Below, in pieces: positions 34,242 to 40,594 of a stretch of 47,588 nucleotides of DNA. The DNA is taken from contig DIUT01000068.1 of assembly GCA_002423105.1 (NCBI GenBank), positions 163 to 47,750 on the forward strand. Reading direction: 5' to 3'. Positions within the stretch are counted from its first letter, which is position 1. Every line of letters starts with the position of its first letter. This DNA comes from Geobacter sp. UBA6151 (GTDB lineage: Bacteria; Desulfobacterota; Desulfuromonadia; Geobacterales; Pseudopelobacteraceae). A program made the position numbers and the translations under genes. The notes under the pieces were generated by a model. That model was not told the origin of the DNA. It saw only the letters and a program-made list of their open reading frames with translations, and did no database searches.

Positions 34242-34916
34242 ATGCAAGAACCGATCGATATTTGGGGGCTGGCTACGCCCCCCTCTCTGGTAATCTTTGA
34301 TCTTGACGGCACATTGGTTGACTCTCTGGCAGACCTTGCTGTGTCAGTTAATTTCATGCGAGCTGAATTTGGATTGGAGCCAATCGGTCTTGATGATGTC
34401 AAGCGTGGCATAGGCAAAGGGGCGAGGGATCTTGTCTCCAAAACCATGCCCCCTAATGATGGGCGTATTGATGAGGCTCTGCAGCTTTTTCTTGGCCACA
34501 ATGGAAGAACCCTGGCTGTTCACTCCAGGCTCTACCCATGCGTCAGGGAACTCTTAAAATCCCTCCATCTCGCAGGAATCCCGATTGCTCTCGTCTCCAA
34601 CAAAAACACGGCTCATAGCGAACTGCTCTTACAATCGCTTGGGATTGTCGAATACTTTCAAACAATTCTGGGAGGGGATGCGGTAAAAAACTGCAAACCT
34701 GCCCCCGACCCCCTGATGGAAGCGATACAAAGATCAGGGGCACAAGCGACAACAGCGGTCATGATAGGAGACAGCATCAATGACTTTGATGCGGCTGCCG
34801 CAGCCGGAGTCAGATCGATAGGGTGTACGTTCGGCTATGGTGAAGCAGGGGAACTGAAGCGCGCTACGATACGTATTGATTCTCTTGAAGAACTGCTTCC
34901 ATTGCCATGGCTATGA
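34242..34916 (+). CDS. gph: Phosphoglycolate phosphatase-like HAD hydrolase
   Basis: About 224 residues. The HAD motifs are complete: I, VIFDLDGTLVDS; II, IALVSNKNTAHSE; III, Lys in GGDAVKNCKPAPDPL; IV, VMIGDSINDFDAAAAAG. The cap helices start after residue ~20. The Gph type is judged from length and the GVTFGYG-like GCTFGYGEAGE end. It removes phosphoglycolate made during DNA repair or oxygenation. I chose the ATG at 34242 with GGAAGG upstream; 34212 is also in frame but lacks a ribosome site. It converges on acpH with a 6-nt overlap. Confidence 0.9.
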   Translation: MQEPIDIWGLATPPSLVIFDLDGTLVDSLADLAVSVNFMRAEFGLEPIGLDDVKRGIGKGARDLVSKTMPPNDGRIDEALQLFLGHNGRTLAVHSRLYPCVRELLKSLHLAGIPIALVSNKNTAHSELLLQSLGIVEYFQTILGGDAVKNCKPAPDPLMEAIQRSGAQATTAVMIGDSINDFDAAAAAGVRSIGCTFGYGEAGELKRATIRIDSLEELLPLPWL

Positions 34917-35498
34917 TGGGTGGGAAAAGTCGAACTCTGCTGCAAAGGCTTTTACCTGTGGCATGAACTCCTGAAAATCGGCACGAAAGTCATCGTAATT
35001 CTGCAGCAGCTCCTGCTCTCCACCGGCCAGCGGATTATCCCGCGTAACCCTGCGTGACATTCGCGCCAATGCCGTACCTATCCCCTGTATTTCAGCGTAT
35101 GAAGGAAGCAGCTCGTCAAATATGTATGGTACGAGACTTTGCAAGCGTTCCGGCAGGTCGTTATGGTGCCTTGATATGGCCGCCCTGCCCCAGCCAATGT
35201 AGCACTCAAATGAACGATCAGACCAGCGGGACCACTCTTTTACCAGGATGTGATCGTAAAACAGATCAACCATAACCCCGCGATACAGTCCATAATGGGG
35301 AGCTATGCGCCTACGGCTATTCTGAAATATTTCGTTTCGGCTGGCAAATGAATCAATCCTGCGGTGCAGGGTTACCCCGTGCCGGATGCGTACAGGGAAA
35401 CGATCATGCAGCGGCCCTTTGACGAAATCACCCATGAAGTTTCCGGTCATGAGCTGTTCGTCATCTCCGGACAGAAGCATATGCACCAGAAAGTTCAT
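34911..35498 (-). CDS. Acyl carrier protein phosphodiesterase (DUF479)
   Basis: 195 residues. The family signature is seen in MNFLVHMLLSG, GNFMGDFVKG, VTLHRRIDSFAS and VMVDLFYDHIL. Members remove the phosphopantetheine arm from holo-ACP, using His/Asp metal ligands in an HD-like helical fold. The start overlaps the NRDE gene stop by 4 nt, so the two form an operon. The C-terminal YDDFRADFQEFMPQV helix is complete. Confidence 0.88.
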   Translation of the reverse strand: MNFLVHMLLSGDDEQLMTGNFMGDFVKGPLHDRFPVRIRHGVTLHRRIDSFASRNEIFQNSRRRIAPHYGLYRGVMVDLFYDHILVKEWSRWSDRSFECYIGWGRAAISRHHNDLPERLQSLVPYIFDELLPSYAEIQGIGTALARMSRRVTRDNPLAGGEQELLQNYDDFRADFQEFMPQVKAFAAEFDFSHPS

Positions 35499-36259
35499 GG
35501 ATTAATCCGAATGCTGAACTGCTGCACAGGGGAGTGCGGGGTATCGTAACCCTGTTCGATAAATTCGATAGTGCCGTTGTGTCTGGCAAGGATTACGGTG
35601 GTTGAGCGGGTGCCGTACGTATCGCCATTGATAAAGATCGGAGACAGAAATCGCTCCCTGTCAAGACCGATACCGGTTTCAGGCAGCATGCTGTCTTCAT
35701 ATGATGTCTGATCAGCCATCGCCTTTATCAACTCTGCTGCTGAAGGCTCGGGCTGCCGGAGAATCTGTGTCAGTCGCTCCCGCGCAACGACTGATTTCGG
35801 CCAGTCGGTGTCGAGCAGGTGATTGGAGAGGCCGTGGATACCAGGCTGAACCGCGCCGGAGGAACCGCCACGGTTGGTGAAATAGTGGATATCAGTAACG
35901 GTGCCGTATAACAGGTTGAAGCCGTCATAGCGGTCGGCATTTTGAAGCAGATGCTGCCGAAGTTCTGACGTCGTCATGCAGGGGTCACGCAGATAGTCAG
36001 CAACGAGCAATCCGCGTGATGGGGGATCAGCCACCTGTTGCCGTGCGTCACGGTAGTTGGTGACTGCTGCGAACTTACCAGCGGTGGTCACACCTATCCA
36101 GGTGCCTCCGGCCTGGTGGTCGCGTCCAGCCAGAACGTGAGGCGCATCAGTCCAAAATCCGGCGGGCACTGTTGGCCGACGTCTGTATTCGTCCCGGTTA
36201 GCAGCCAGTACCAGGCGGTACAGGGGATGACAATCAATGGCAAAAGCGATCAGGCACAT
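35495..36259 (-). CDS. NRDE (TANGO2-like) family protein
   Basis: 254 residues. The N-terminus MCLIAFAIDCHPLYRLVLAA leads into NRDE, the Ntn-hydrolase-like signature with a Cys at position 2. GRDHQAGGTWIGV and FAAVTNYRD follow. The family has been linked to lipid and heme handling in eukaryotes; the bacterial role is unclear. It overlaps acpH by 4 nt. A small upstream frame overlaps its start by 10 nt and may be co-translated. Confidence 0.9.
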   Translation of the reverse strand: MCLIAFAIDCHPLYRLVLAANRDEYRRRPTVPAGFWTDAPHVLAGRDHQAGGTWIGVTTAGKFAAVTNYRDARQQVADPPSRGLLVADYLRDPCMTTSELRQHLLQNADRYDGFNLLYGTVTDIHYFTNRGGSSGAVQPGIHGLSNHLLDTDWPKSVVARERLTQILRQPEPSAAELIKAMADQTSYEDSMLPETGIGLDRERFLSPIFINGDTYGTRSTTVILARHNGTIEFIEQGYDTPHSPVQQFSIRINP

Positions 36260-36465
36260 TCCGGCACCAGGTCATTCTTCCTTGTGCTCACCTCGCGGAG
36301 AGGCAGGCACGTGAATGGTTCAGTTAGAAATTGACGGGCAAACAGACGGCGGTCTTTTGCCTGGGGAAGGGCCTCATACAGGTCATCGGAGAATGAAACA
36401 AGCTGAATTGCCAGAGTTGCAACAAGTGGCGGTCTGTTCTTGGCCCATTGCCTGACAGCAAGCAT
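36250..36465 (-). CDS. Possible small hypothetical protein upstream of NRDE gene
   Basis: About 71 residues from the ATG at 36465, which has an ideal AAGGAG 5 nt upstream. The sequence (MLAVRQWAKNRPPLVATLAI ... QFLTEPFTCLPLREVSTRKN) matches no family I know. It overlaps the NRDE start by 10 nt, so it could be a coupled leader cistron or a chance frame. Its amino acid composition is ordinary. Low certainty. Confidence 0.35.
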   Translation of the reverse strand: MLAVRQWAKNRPPLVATLAIQLVSFSDDLYEALPQAKDRRLFARQFLTEPFTCLPLREVSTRKNDLVPECA

Positions 36466-36637
36466 GAGAACTCCTTGGGGCATACAGGTTGATAAGTTGC
36501 GGATTCATGATATACGTCTGCAAACGCATTTCCAAGCAGCGTGTTGCAAGTAAAGAACAAACAGGTTGAAAATGGGCTGGGGCAAGAAAAACCCAGAGAA
36601 GCATATGATATCAGATGCTTCGAGAGAGCCAAAATGT

Positions 36638-36671
36638 ATCTAATACTATATACCGGAATATAATATTAGAT
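36638..36671. promoter_or_regulatory. Inverted repeat overlapping a -10-like box before the HEPN gene
   Basis: A 13-bp arm (ATCTAATACTATA) faces TATAATATTAGAT with one mismatch across an 8-nt spacer. The second arm contains TATAAT (36659-36664), a perfect -10 box about 55 nt before the ATG. The palindrome would put a dimeric repressor on the promoter. A second, 7-bp hairpin (GAAGCAT / ATGCTTC) lies at 36598-36621. Confidence 0.55.
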
Positions 36672-36679
36672 GCCACTCT
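36670..36679. repeat. Left copy of 10-bp direct repeat ATGCCACTCT
   Basis: An identical 10-mer recurs at 38418-38427 in the same orientation. The copies bracket the HEPN gene, the attC-like hairpins and the second gene. It may be a target duplication or a relic of an att core; the length is modest and chance is possible. Confidence 0.35.
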
Positions 36680-36723
36680 GGGGTGGTGATTAAGTAATTA
36701 TCTGAGTAAAGAGGAGAAAAGAA

Positions 36724-37653
36724 ATGGGTGTTATGGAATTGTTTTCCAAACGTCAAAAAAAGCTTCGTGGGCAAGTCTCAGATGTCTACCAATATGACGA
36801 CATCCCCGATGCACTTCGGGTTCAAATAGTTCATATCGTGAGAGATGCCTTGGGAAGCGATTATTACGGCGGCAACAAAGTTGCCAAGACCCATGAATTA
36901 ATTCATCAGTCTCTATGTCGTGAGTACGGAGTATTTACATTAGAAAAGAATGCAAACTCTGATTTTGAAGCTGTCTATAATCACTTCTTAAAATGTCCTG
37001 ATTACGAAAGAGTGCTGGATGTCGTAGAAATATCTTTTAAGGTTATTAATATACTGGTCAGGGAGTATGATTATCAGAATTCAACTCAAAACAGAAAAAT
37101 AGACCCTGACAATGCAATTGAAGAGTTAAACGCTAGATTCAAGGAACACGGAGTTGGTTACCAGTTTGAATCAAATGAAATCATTAGAGTAGACTCTCAG
37201 TTTATACATTCAGAAGCTGTTAAGCCAACCTTGACGCTGCTAGGAAGCAAAAAAACATATAAAGGTGCAAACGAAGAATTTCTTAAAGCGCATGAACATT
37301 ACCGACACAGGCGATATAAAGAATCACTCGTAGAAGCGCTAAAGGCATTTGAAAGTGTCATGAAAACCATTTGCCACAATCAAAAGTGGACTTATAGCCA
37401 AACAGATACTGCAAAAAAATTGATTGAAATCCTATTTCAAAACAACTTGGTGCCAACATACATGCAAGCGCAGTTTACGAGCCTAAGAACTCTACTTGAA
37501 AGTGGTGTCCCTACAGTGCGAAATAAACTTGGCGGGCATGGTCAAGGCACTGCAAACATTACAGTGTCAGAATCTTTGGCAAGCTACGCTTTGAACCTGT
37601 CAGCTGCAAACATTCTTCTCCTTGTAAGGTTGGAGGAAGAAAACTTCAGCTAA
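36724..37653 (+). CDS. STM4504/CBY_0614 (AbiJ-like) family protein with HEPN nuclease motif
   Basis: 309 residues. The N-terminal region (LFSKRQKKLRGQVSDVYQYD, then IPDALRVQIVHIVRDALG) is the hallmark of a family found in abortive-infection (AbiJ-type) proteins. The C-terminal ~110 residues are helical (YRHRRYKESLVEALKAFESV) and end with TVRNKLGGHGQG, an R-N-x3-G-H arrangement that fits the R-x4-6-H motif of HEPN RNases. HEPN-containing defence or toxin proteins usually cleave RNA on activation. The codon use and base composition are visibly more AT-rich than in neighbouring genes, suggesting transfer. GGAG is 7 nt before the ATG. The stop codon TAA lies inside the following attC-like site. 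Confidence 0.8.
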   Translation: MGVMELFSKRQKKLRGQVSDVYQYDDIPDALRVQIVHIVRDALGSDYYGGNKVAKTHELIHQSLCREYGVFTLEKNANSDFEAVYNHFLKCPDYERVLDVVEISFKVINILVREYDYQNSTQNRKIDPDNAIEELNARFKEHGVGYQFESNEIIRVDSQFIHSEAVKPTLTLLGSKKTYKGANEEFLKAHEHYRHRRYKESLVEALKAFESVMKTICHNQKWTYSQTDTAKKLIEILFQNNLVPTYMQAQFTSLRTLLESGVPTVRNKLGGHGQGTANITVSESLASYALNLSAANILLLVRLEEENFS

Positions 37654-37709
37654 CTCGCGGCGGCACACGGTCTTCGCTGCGCTCGCCGGTGCACCTTGTG
37701 ACGTTGGTC
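37648..37709 (+). other. attC-like recombination site 1 (after the HEPN gene)
   Basis: It starts with the inverse core AGCTAAC (37648-37654, overlapping the gene's stop) and ends with the core GTTGGTC (37703-37709); 62 nt in all. Between them are imperfectly paired arms (GGCGGCAC against GTGCACC, AAC against GTT, with unpaired bases), as in integron attC sites. It is distinguished from a terminator by its unequal arms and lack of a T-run. Confirmation needs folding of the bottom strand. Confidence 0.45.
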
Positions 37710-37728
37710 AAGTTGAGAGGAGTCAGAA

Positions 37729-38352
37729 GTGCAAGACAAGAAAATCGAGTGGGGAAAAGAAATTATTCAGGCCGGTAGTGATGTAGCCAGCCTAGCCAAT
37801 GATTCAGGCATACCCGGTATTGGATTGCTCGCTAAATTTGTCCAAGTTTTTTATGACAAACATCTTCAGAAGCGATTCGAAAAGTTTTTGTCTGACTCTG
37901 AAATTGATGGTGAAATGATGCACAGGATTTGTGAGGACGAGAACTACTCAAACTACTTATACGCAGCGTTGGAAACTATTCGCCAGACTCATTCAAAAGT
38001 AGGAATTATTGCGCTAGCACTAATCTATAAAGATCACTGGGACGACGGAGCCTATCTAATGGCGGCTACGCGTGCTTTTTCTCAGATAAGTGATAAAACT
38101 ATAGATGCATTCATCTCCTTGCATGAATCAATCCCAACTGATCGGAATTACTTAGTATTAAAAGTTCAGAAAGATGGCGAGGGTCACTTTCATGATCTCT
38201 ATAACGAGGCAGTTGAACTGATAAGTCGAAATTTTTTCGTTTTAAGCACAAGTTCTGTAGTGCATGCAAATGGACCAGTACAGGGGATGAAATGGAACCA
38301 CACAGACTCCTTCTATGAATACTGTCAGGCTGCTAAGGCACGTGCTAAGTAA
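37729..38352 (+). CDS. Unrecognised cassette-borne protein
   Basis: 207 residues, start GTG with GGAG 6 nt upstream. No family recognised. The N-terminus (MQDKKIEWGKEIIQAGSDVA) and a following GIPGIGLLAKFVQVFYDKHL segment look helical. A middle part has ALIYKDHWDDGAYLMAATRA. There is no membrane helix or signal peptide; the C-terminus is basic (QAAKARAK). The DNA is AT-rich like the HEPN gene. It lies between two attC-like sites in the same orientation, the standard layout of an integron gene cassette. A role as a partner of the HEPN protein is only a positional guess. Confidence 0.7.
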   Translation: MQDKKIEWGKEIIQAGSDVASLANDSGIPGIGLLAKFVQVFYDKHLQKRFEKFLSDSEIDGEMMHRICEDENYSNYLYAALETIRQTHSKVGIIALALIYKDHWDDGAYLMAATRAFSQISDKTIDAFISLHESIPTDRNYLVLKVQKDGEGHFHDLYNEAVELISRNFFVLSTSSVVHANGPVQGMKWNHTDSFYEYCQAAKARAK

Positions 38353-38363
38353 TCCAATCAAGT

Positions 38364-38421
38364 GACCAACCAACCGGTTGGACACGGCCTTGAGGCCGGT
38401 CAACCGGGCACCTCGTTATGC
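38364..38421 (+). other. attC-like recombination site 2 (after the unknown gene)
   Basis: It begins with GACCAAC (38364-38370), an exact reverse complement of the core GTTGGTC that starts this cassette at 37703; extended by one base the match is 8 of 8. It ends in a GTTATGC core-like sequence (38415-38421). Inside are CCGGTTG / CAACCGG arms (38374-38380, 38401-38407) and a GGCC-TTGA-GGCC tip, with an overlapping 12-bp palindrome CCAACCGGTTGG. 58 nt, within the range of attC sites. A strong hairpin of another kind is the alternative. Confidence 0.45.
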
Positions 38422-38710
38422 CACTCTTTTTATGGGTATCACCTTTGCTCCTATCTTTAAGCCATCCAGATAATCTGCCCACTGCTGCATCATTCTCCGT
38501 CTCTCATCAAGAAACTGCGTCCGGTTATAGGCCCGGCCGAGACGGTCTGGGACTTGATGCGCCTATCCGGTAGTCAAAGCGCCAGAGCTTTCCGCCGGTA
38601 GGGGTCACCAACAAAAAAAGGCCGTATCCATCTGCCAGCTTGTAATCTTTCGTTTGAGGTTTGGCTCTGCTTACCTGGAGGTCTGAGAGAGGGACAATCC
38701 GCTTTGGCAT
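38416..38710 (-). pseudogene. Tyrosine integrase remnant with internal deletion
   Basis: The first ~47 codons are intact, with AAGGAG before the ATG at 38710 (MPKRIVPLSDLQVSRAKPQT, then KDYKLADGYGLFLLVTPTGG, then KLWRFDYR). This is the N-terminal Arm-binding (DUF4102) domain of P4-type integrases. The frame then shifts directly into HQVPDRLGRAYNRTQFLDER, followed by RRMMQQWADYLDGLKIGAKV and IPIKRVA, the normal C-terminal end of such integrases. The core-binding and catalytic domains (about 300 residues) are missing. The gene is dead. It is 170 nt from tRNA-Leu, a classic site for such integrases. Its 3' end touches the attC-like site 2. Confidence 0.85.
38418..38427. repeat. Right copy of 10-bp direct repeat ATGCCACTCT
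   Basis: Identical to 36670-36679. This copy overlaps the last codons and stop of the integrase remnant (VA-stop reads through GCATAA on the other strand) and the core end of attC-like site 2. Confidence 0.35.
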
Positions 38711-38820
38711 GGACTCTTCTCCTTTTGGAGCTATCCAAAAATGTCTTTATGGAGCTACACCACAATATATAACGCCAAACAGCTCAGACTCAAGCATACC
38801 AGGCCGGACAACACAAAAAG

Positions 38821-38847
38821 AAAAAGCCCCGTATTTTCGGGGCTTTC
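38821..38847 (-). terminator. Terminator after tRNA-Leu
   Basis: On the minus strand AAAGCCCCG and CGGGGCTTT form a 9-bp stem with a 6-nt loop, followed by T residues, 34 nt after the tRNA 3' end. The 110 nt between this and the integrase start hold no gene I can support. Confidence 0.85.
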
Positions 38848-38880
38848 TTACACTTATTTGGACTTCATTGGATTAGCTAT

Positions 38881-38966
38881 TGGTACCAGTCTCCGGACTC
38901 GAACCGGAATGCCCTTGCGAGCGGCAGATTTTGAGTCTGCTGTGTCTACCATTTCACCAGACTGGC
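38881..38966 (-). tRNA. tRNA-Leu (anticodon CAA)
   Basis: 86 nt, class II with a long variable arm and an encoded CCA. Acceptor GCCAGTC pairs with GACTGGT (one G-U). The anticodon arm GCAGA-CTCAAAA-TCTGC gives CAA, reading UUG. It is a likely former integration target, given the integrase remnant downstream. Confidence 0.96.
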
Positions 38967-38977
38967 ACAGTCCGCAG

Positions 38978-39006
38978 ACTATACTCAATGGAGCGATACA
39001 CGTCAA
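38978..39006 (-). promoter_or_regulatory. Promoter of tRNA-Leu
   Basis: On the minus strand there is TTGACG (39006-39001), a 17-nt spacer and TATAGT (38983-38978), 11 nt before the tRNA. Confidence 0.75.
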
Positions 39007-39027
39007 GCAGAAAGGCATAAAAAAAGG

Positions 39028-39056
39028 TTGACAGTTCCACTACTGTTTGGTAGTAA
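39028..39056 (+). promoter_or_regulatory. Promoter of tRNA-Ala
   Basis: TTGACA at 39028-39033, a 17-nt spacer and TAGTAA at 39051-39056, 17 nt before the tRNA. The -10 box is weak. Confidence 0.5.
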
Positions 39057-39073
39057 GAAAGTCCTTTTGATGT

Positions 39074-39149
<76 letters not shown>

Positions 39150-39160
39150 TAAATTATCTG

Positions 39161-39185
39161 AAAGCCGGCGTAAGGTCGGCTTTTT
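39161..39185 (+). terminator. Terminator-like hairpin after tRNA-Ala
   Basis: AAAGCCG and CGGCTTT form a 7-bp stem followed by TTTTT, 12 nt after the tRNA. tRNA-His starts 15 nt later, so it may be only partly terminating or the second tRNA may depend on read-through. Confidence 0.7.
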
Positions 39186-39199
39186 ACATACCGCTGTAT

Positions 39200-39276
39200 G
39201 GTGGCCATGGTGAAGCGGTTAACACATATGACTGTGACTCATACATTCGAGGGTTCGATCCCCTCTGGCCACCCCA
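39200..39276 (+). tRNA. tRNA-His (anticodon GTG)
   Basis: 77 nt including the extra 5' G that pairs with C73 and the encoded CCA. The anticodon arm TATGA-CTGTGAC-TCATA gives GTG. Acceptor GTGGCCA pairs with TGGCCAC. Confidence 0.97.
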
Positions 39277-39284
39277 ATTAACTG

Positions 39285-39313
39285 AAAGGGCCTGCTGAAA
39301 AGCAGGCCCTTTT
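39285..39313 (+). terminator. Bidirectional terminator between tRNA-His and endoQ
   Basis: AAAGGGCCTGCT and AGCAGGCCCTTT form a 12-bp stem with a GAAA loop and T-runs on both strands. It ends the tRNA transcript and, from the other side, the endoQ operon that stops at 39341. Confidence 0.88.
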
Positions 39314-39340
39314 ATCTTACTATCCATCCATCACGGCAGA

Positions 39341-40591
39341 TCACTGGTCAGCCATAACCCGGATCACGCCAAAGCGGCCATCATATCCCGGAATACGCTG
39401 TACCTTTCCCCGGCGCATCCTGTCCACCGCTTCCCCCAGCATTGGATCAAAACCGCTGATCTCGTCCAGGGCGGTATGCAACAACAGCCCGAACTCCGAA
39501 CCGAAACGTGCCATGACGGCAGCGTAATACGAGGCAACTTTTTTTGAAGCTGCCCCCACCCCCAACAGCTCTGCCAGCAGTTCCGGCAGCGGCACCAAGG
39601 ACCGGAATCCGGGCATTCCCTCACGATACAGCGGCTGCTCCCGGTCAGCCAGCTCCTGTACCCGGTGCAGAACACCGATGGTCAGCGGCTTGCCGCACAC
39701 CGGGCAAATACCCGCACAAGCGCGGGTTTCCCCAGGATCACAGCAGACGCCACAGTCACGGTGGCCATCACAATGATATTTCCCTTCTTCAGGAAAAAAT
39801 TCAATGGTACCGGCAAAGGTATCGCGATGGTTGCGCCGTAAAGCATCGCGCAGTGAGTAATAGTCAAAACCGGTGGTGAAGAGGTTGGCTTCCCGTCCCA
39901 GCTTCGCCGGAGAATGACAGTCGGAATTGGAAATCAGCGCATAGCGATCAAGGGCGGATATCCGGCGGTTCATGTCCGGATCGGATGAGAGTCCGGTTTC
40001 CAAGGCAAAGATATGCTCCGTCAGATCACCAAAACAGGCCTCAATGCTGTCAAAACCGGATTTTGAACCGAACAGCGAAAACCACGGTGTCCAGATATGG
40101 GCGGGCACCATGAAGCCGTCAGGCACCTCTTCCAACAGTATCTCCAGCAGATTTCTGCTGTCCAGCCCCAGAATGGGACGGCCATCGGAAACGATATTGC
40201 CCACAGCGCCTAAACGCCGGTTAATCCTGGCGGCAGCCTCAAAATCAGGGACATACAGCAGGTTATGCACCTTCCTGACCGCTCCGTCACGCTTGTAGAT
40301 GCAACTGATCTCAGCCGAAAGCATGAAACGGACCGGTGCATCGGACGGTGGCAATCCCGGCAGCGCCACGGGGATCTGCCGTTCATCTTTGAGCCGGTAA
40401 AAACCGGGCTCAGCCGGTTGCAACAGCTCCTGCAGCAGTTTGAACCAGCCCGGATGGGTGAAATCACCGCTACCGACAACCTGAATCCCCTTGATGCGCG
40501 CCCAGGCTGCCAGCATGGCAGGCATGCTGTCCCTGCTGGTGGCACGGGAAAACGGCGAGTGAATATGCAGGTCGGCAATATATGCTTTCAC
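39341..40591 (-). CDS. Endonuclease Q-like PHP-domain nuclease
   Basis: 416 residues. The N-terminal PHP catalytic domain has the HxH motif (DLHIHSPFSRATS), GSGDFTHPGW, AEISCIYKRDG, PAHIWTPWFSLFGS and SNSDCHSPAKLG, the metal ligands of the family. A cysteine cluster then binds zinc: CDGHRDCGVCCDPGE, then CAGICPVCGKPLTIGV. It ends in a helical domain. EndoQ of Pyrococcus nicks 5' to deaminated bases (uracil, hypoxanthine) and abasic sites, so a DNA-repair role is likely. It lies 3 nt after rsmA. Older annotations call it a helicase-related protein; no helicase motifs are present. Confidence 0.85.
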   Translation of the reverse strand: MKAYIADLHIHSPFSRATSRDSMPAMLAAWARIKGIQVVGSGDFTHPGWFKLLQELLQPAEPGFYRLKDERQIPVALPGLPPSDAPVRFMLSAEISCIYKRDGAVRKVHNLLYVPDFEAAARINRRLGAVGNIVSDGRPILGLDSRNLLEILLEEVPDGFMVPAHIWTPWFSLFGSKSGFDSIEACFGDLTEHIFALETGLSSDPDMNRRISALDRYALISNSDCHSPAKLGREANLFTTGFDYYSLRDALRRNHRDTFAGTIEFFPEEGKYHCDGHRDCGVCCDPGETRACAGICPVCGKPLTIGVLHRVQELADREQPLYREGMPGFRSLVPLPELLAELLGVGAASKKVASYYAAVMARFGSEFGLLLHTALDEISGFDPMLGEAVDRMRRGKVQRIPGYDGRFGVIRVMADQ

Positions 40592-40594
40592 AGT

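Noticed and set aside
34060..34293. Plus-strand 77-residue frame before gph
   Set aside because: It is antisense to the VF530 remnant and overlaps gph out of frame, with no ribosome site.
36598..36621. GAAGCAT/ATGCTTC hairpin as a terminator
   Set aside because: The stem is only 7 bp with a 10-nt loop and no T-run on either strand.
38711..38880. Duplicate of the tRNA-Leu 3' end as an att site
   Set aside because: I looked for the tRNA 3' end sequence elsewhere in 36-39 kb and did not see a second copy.
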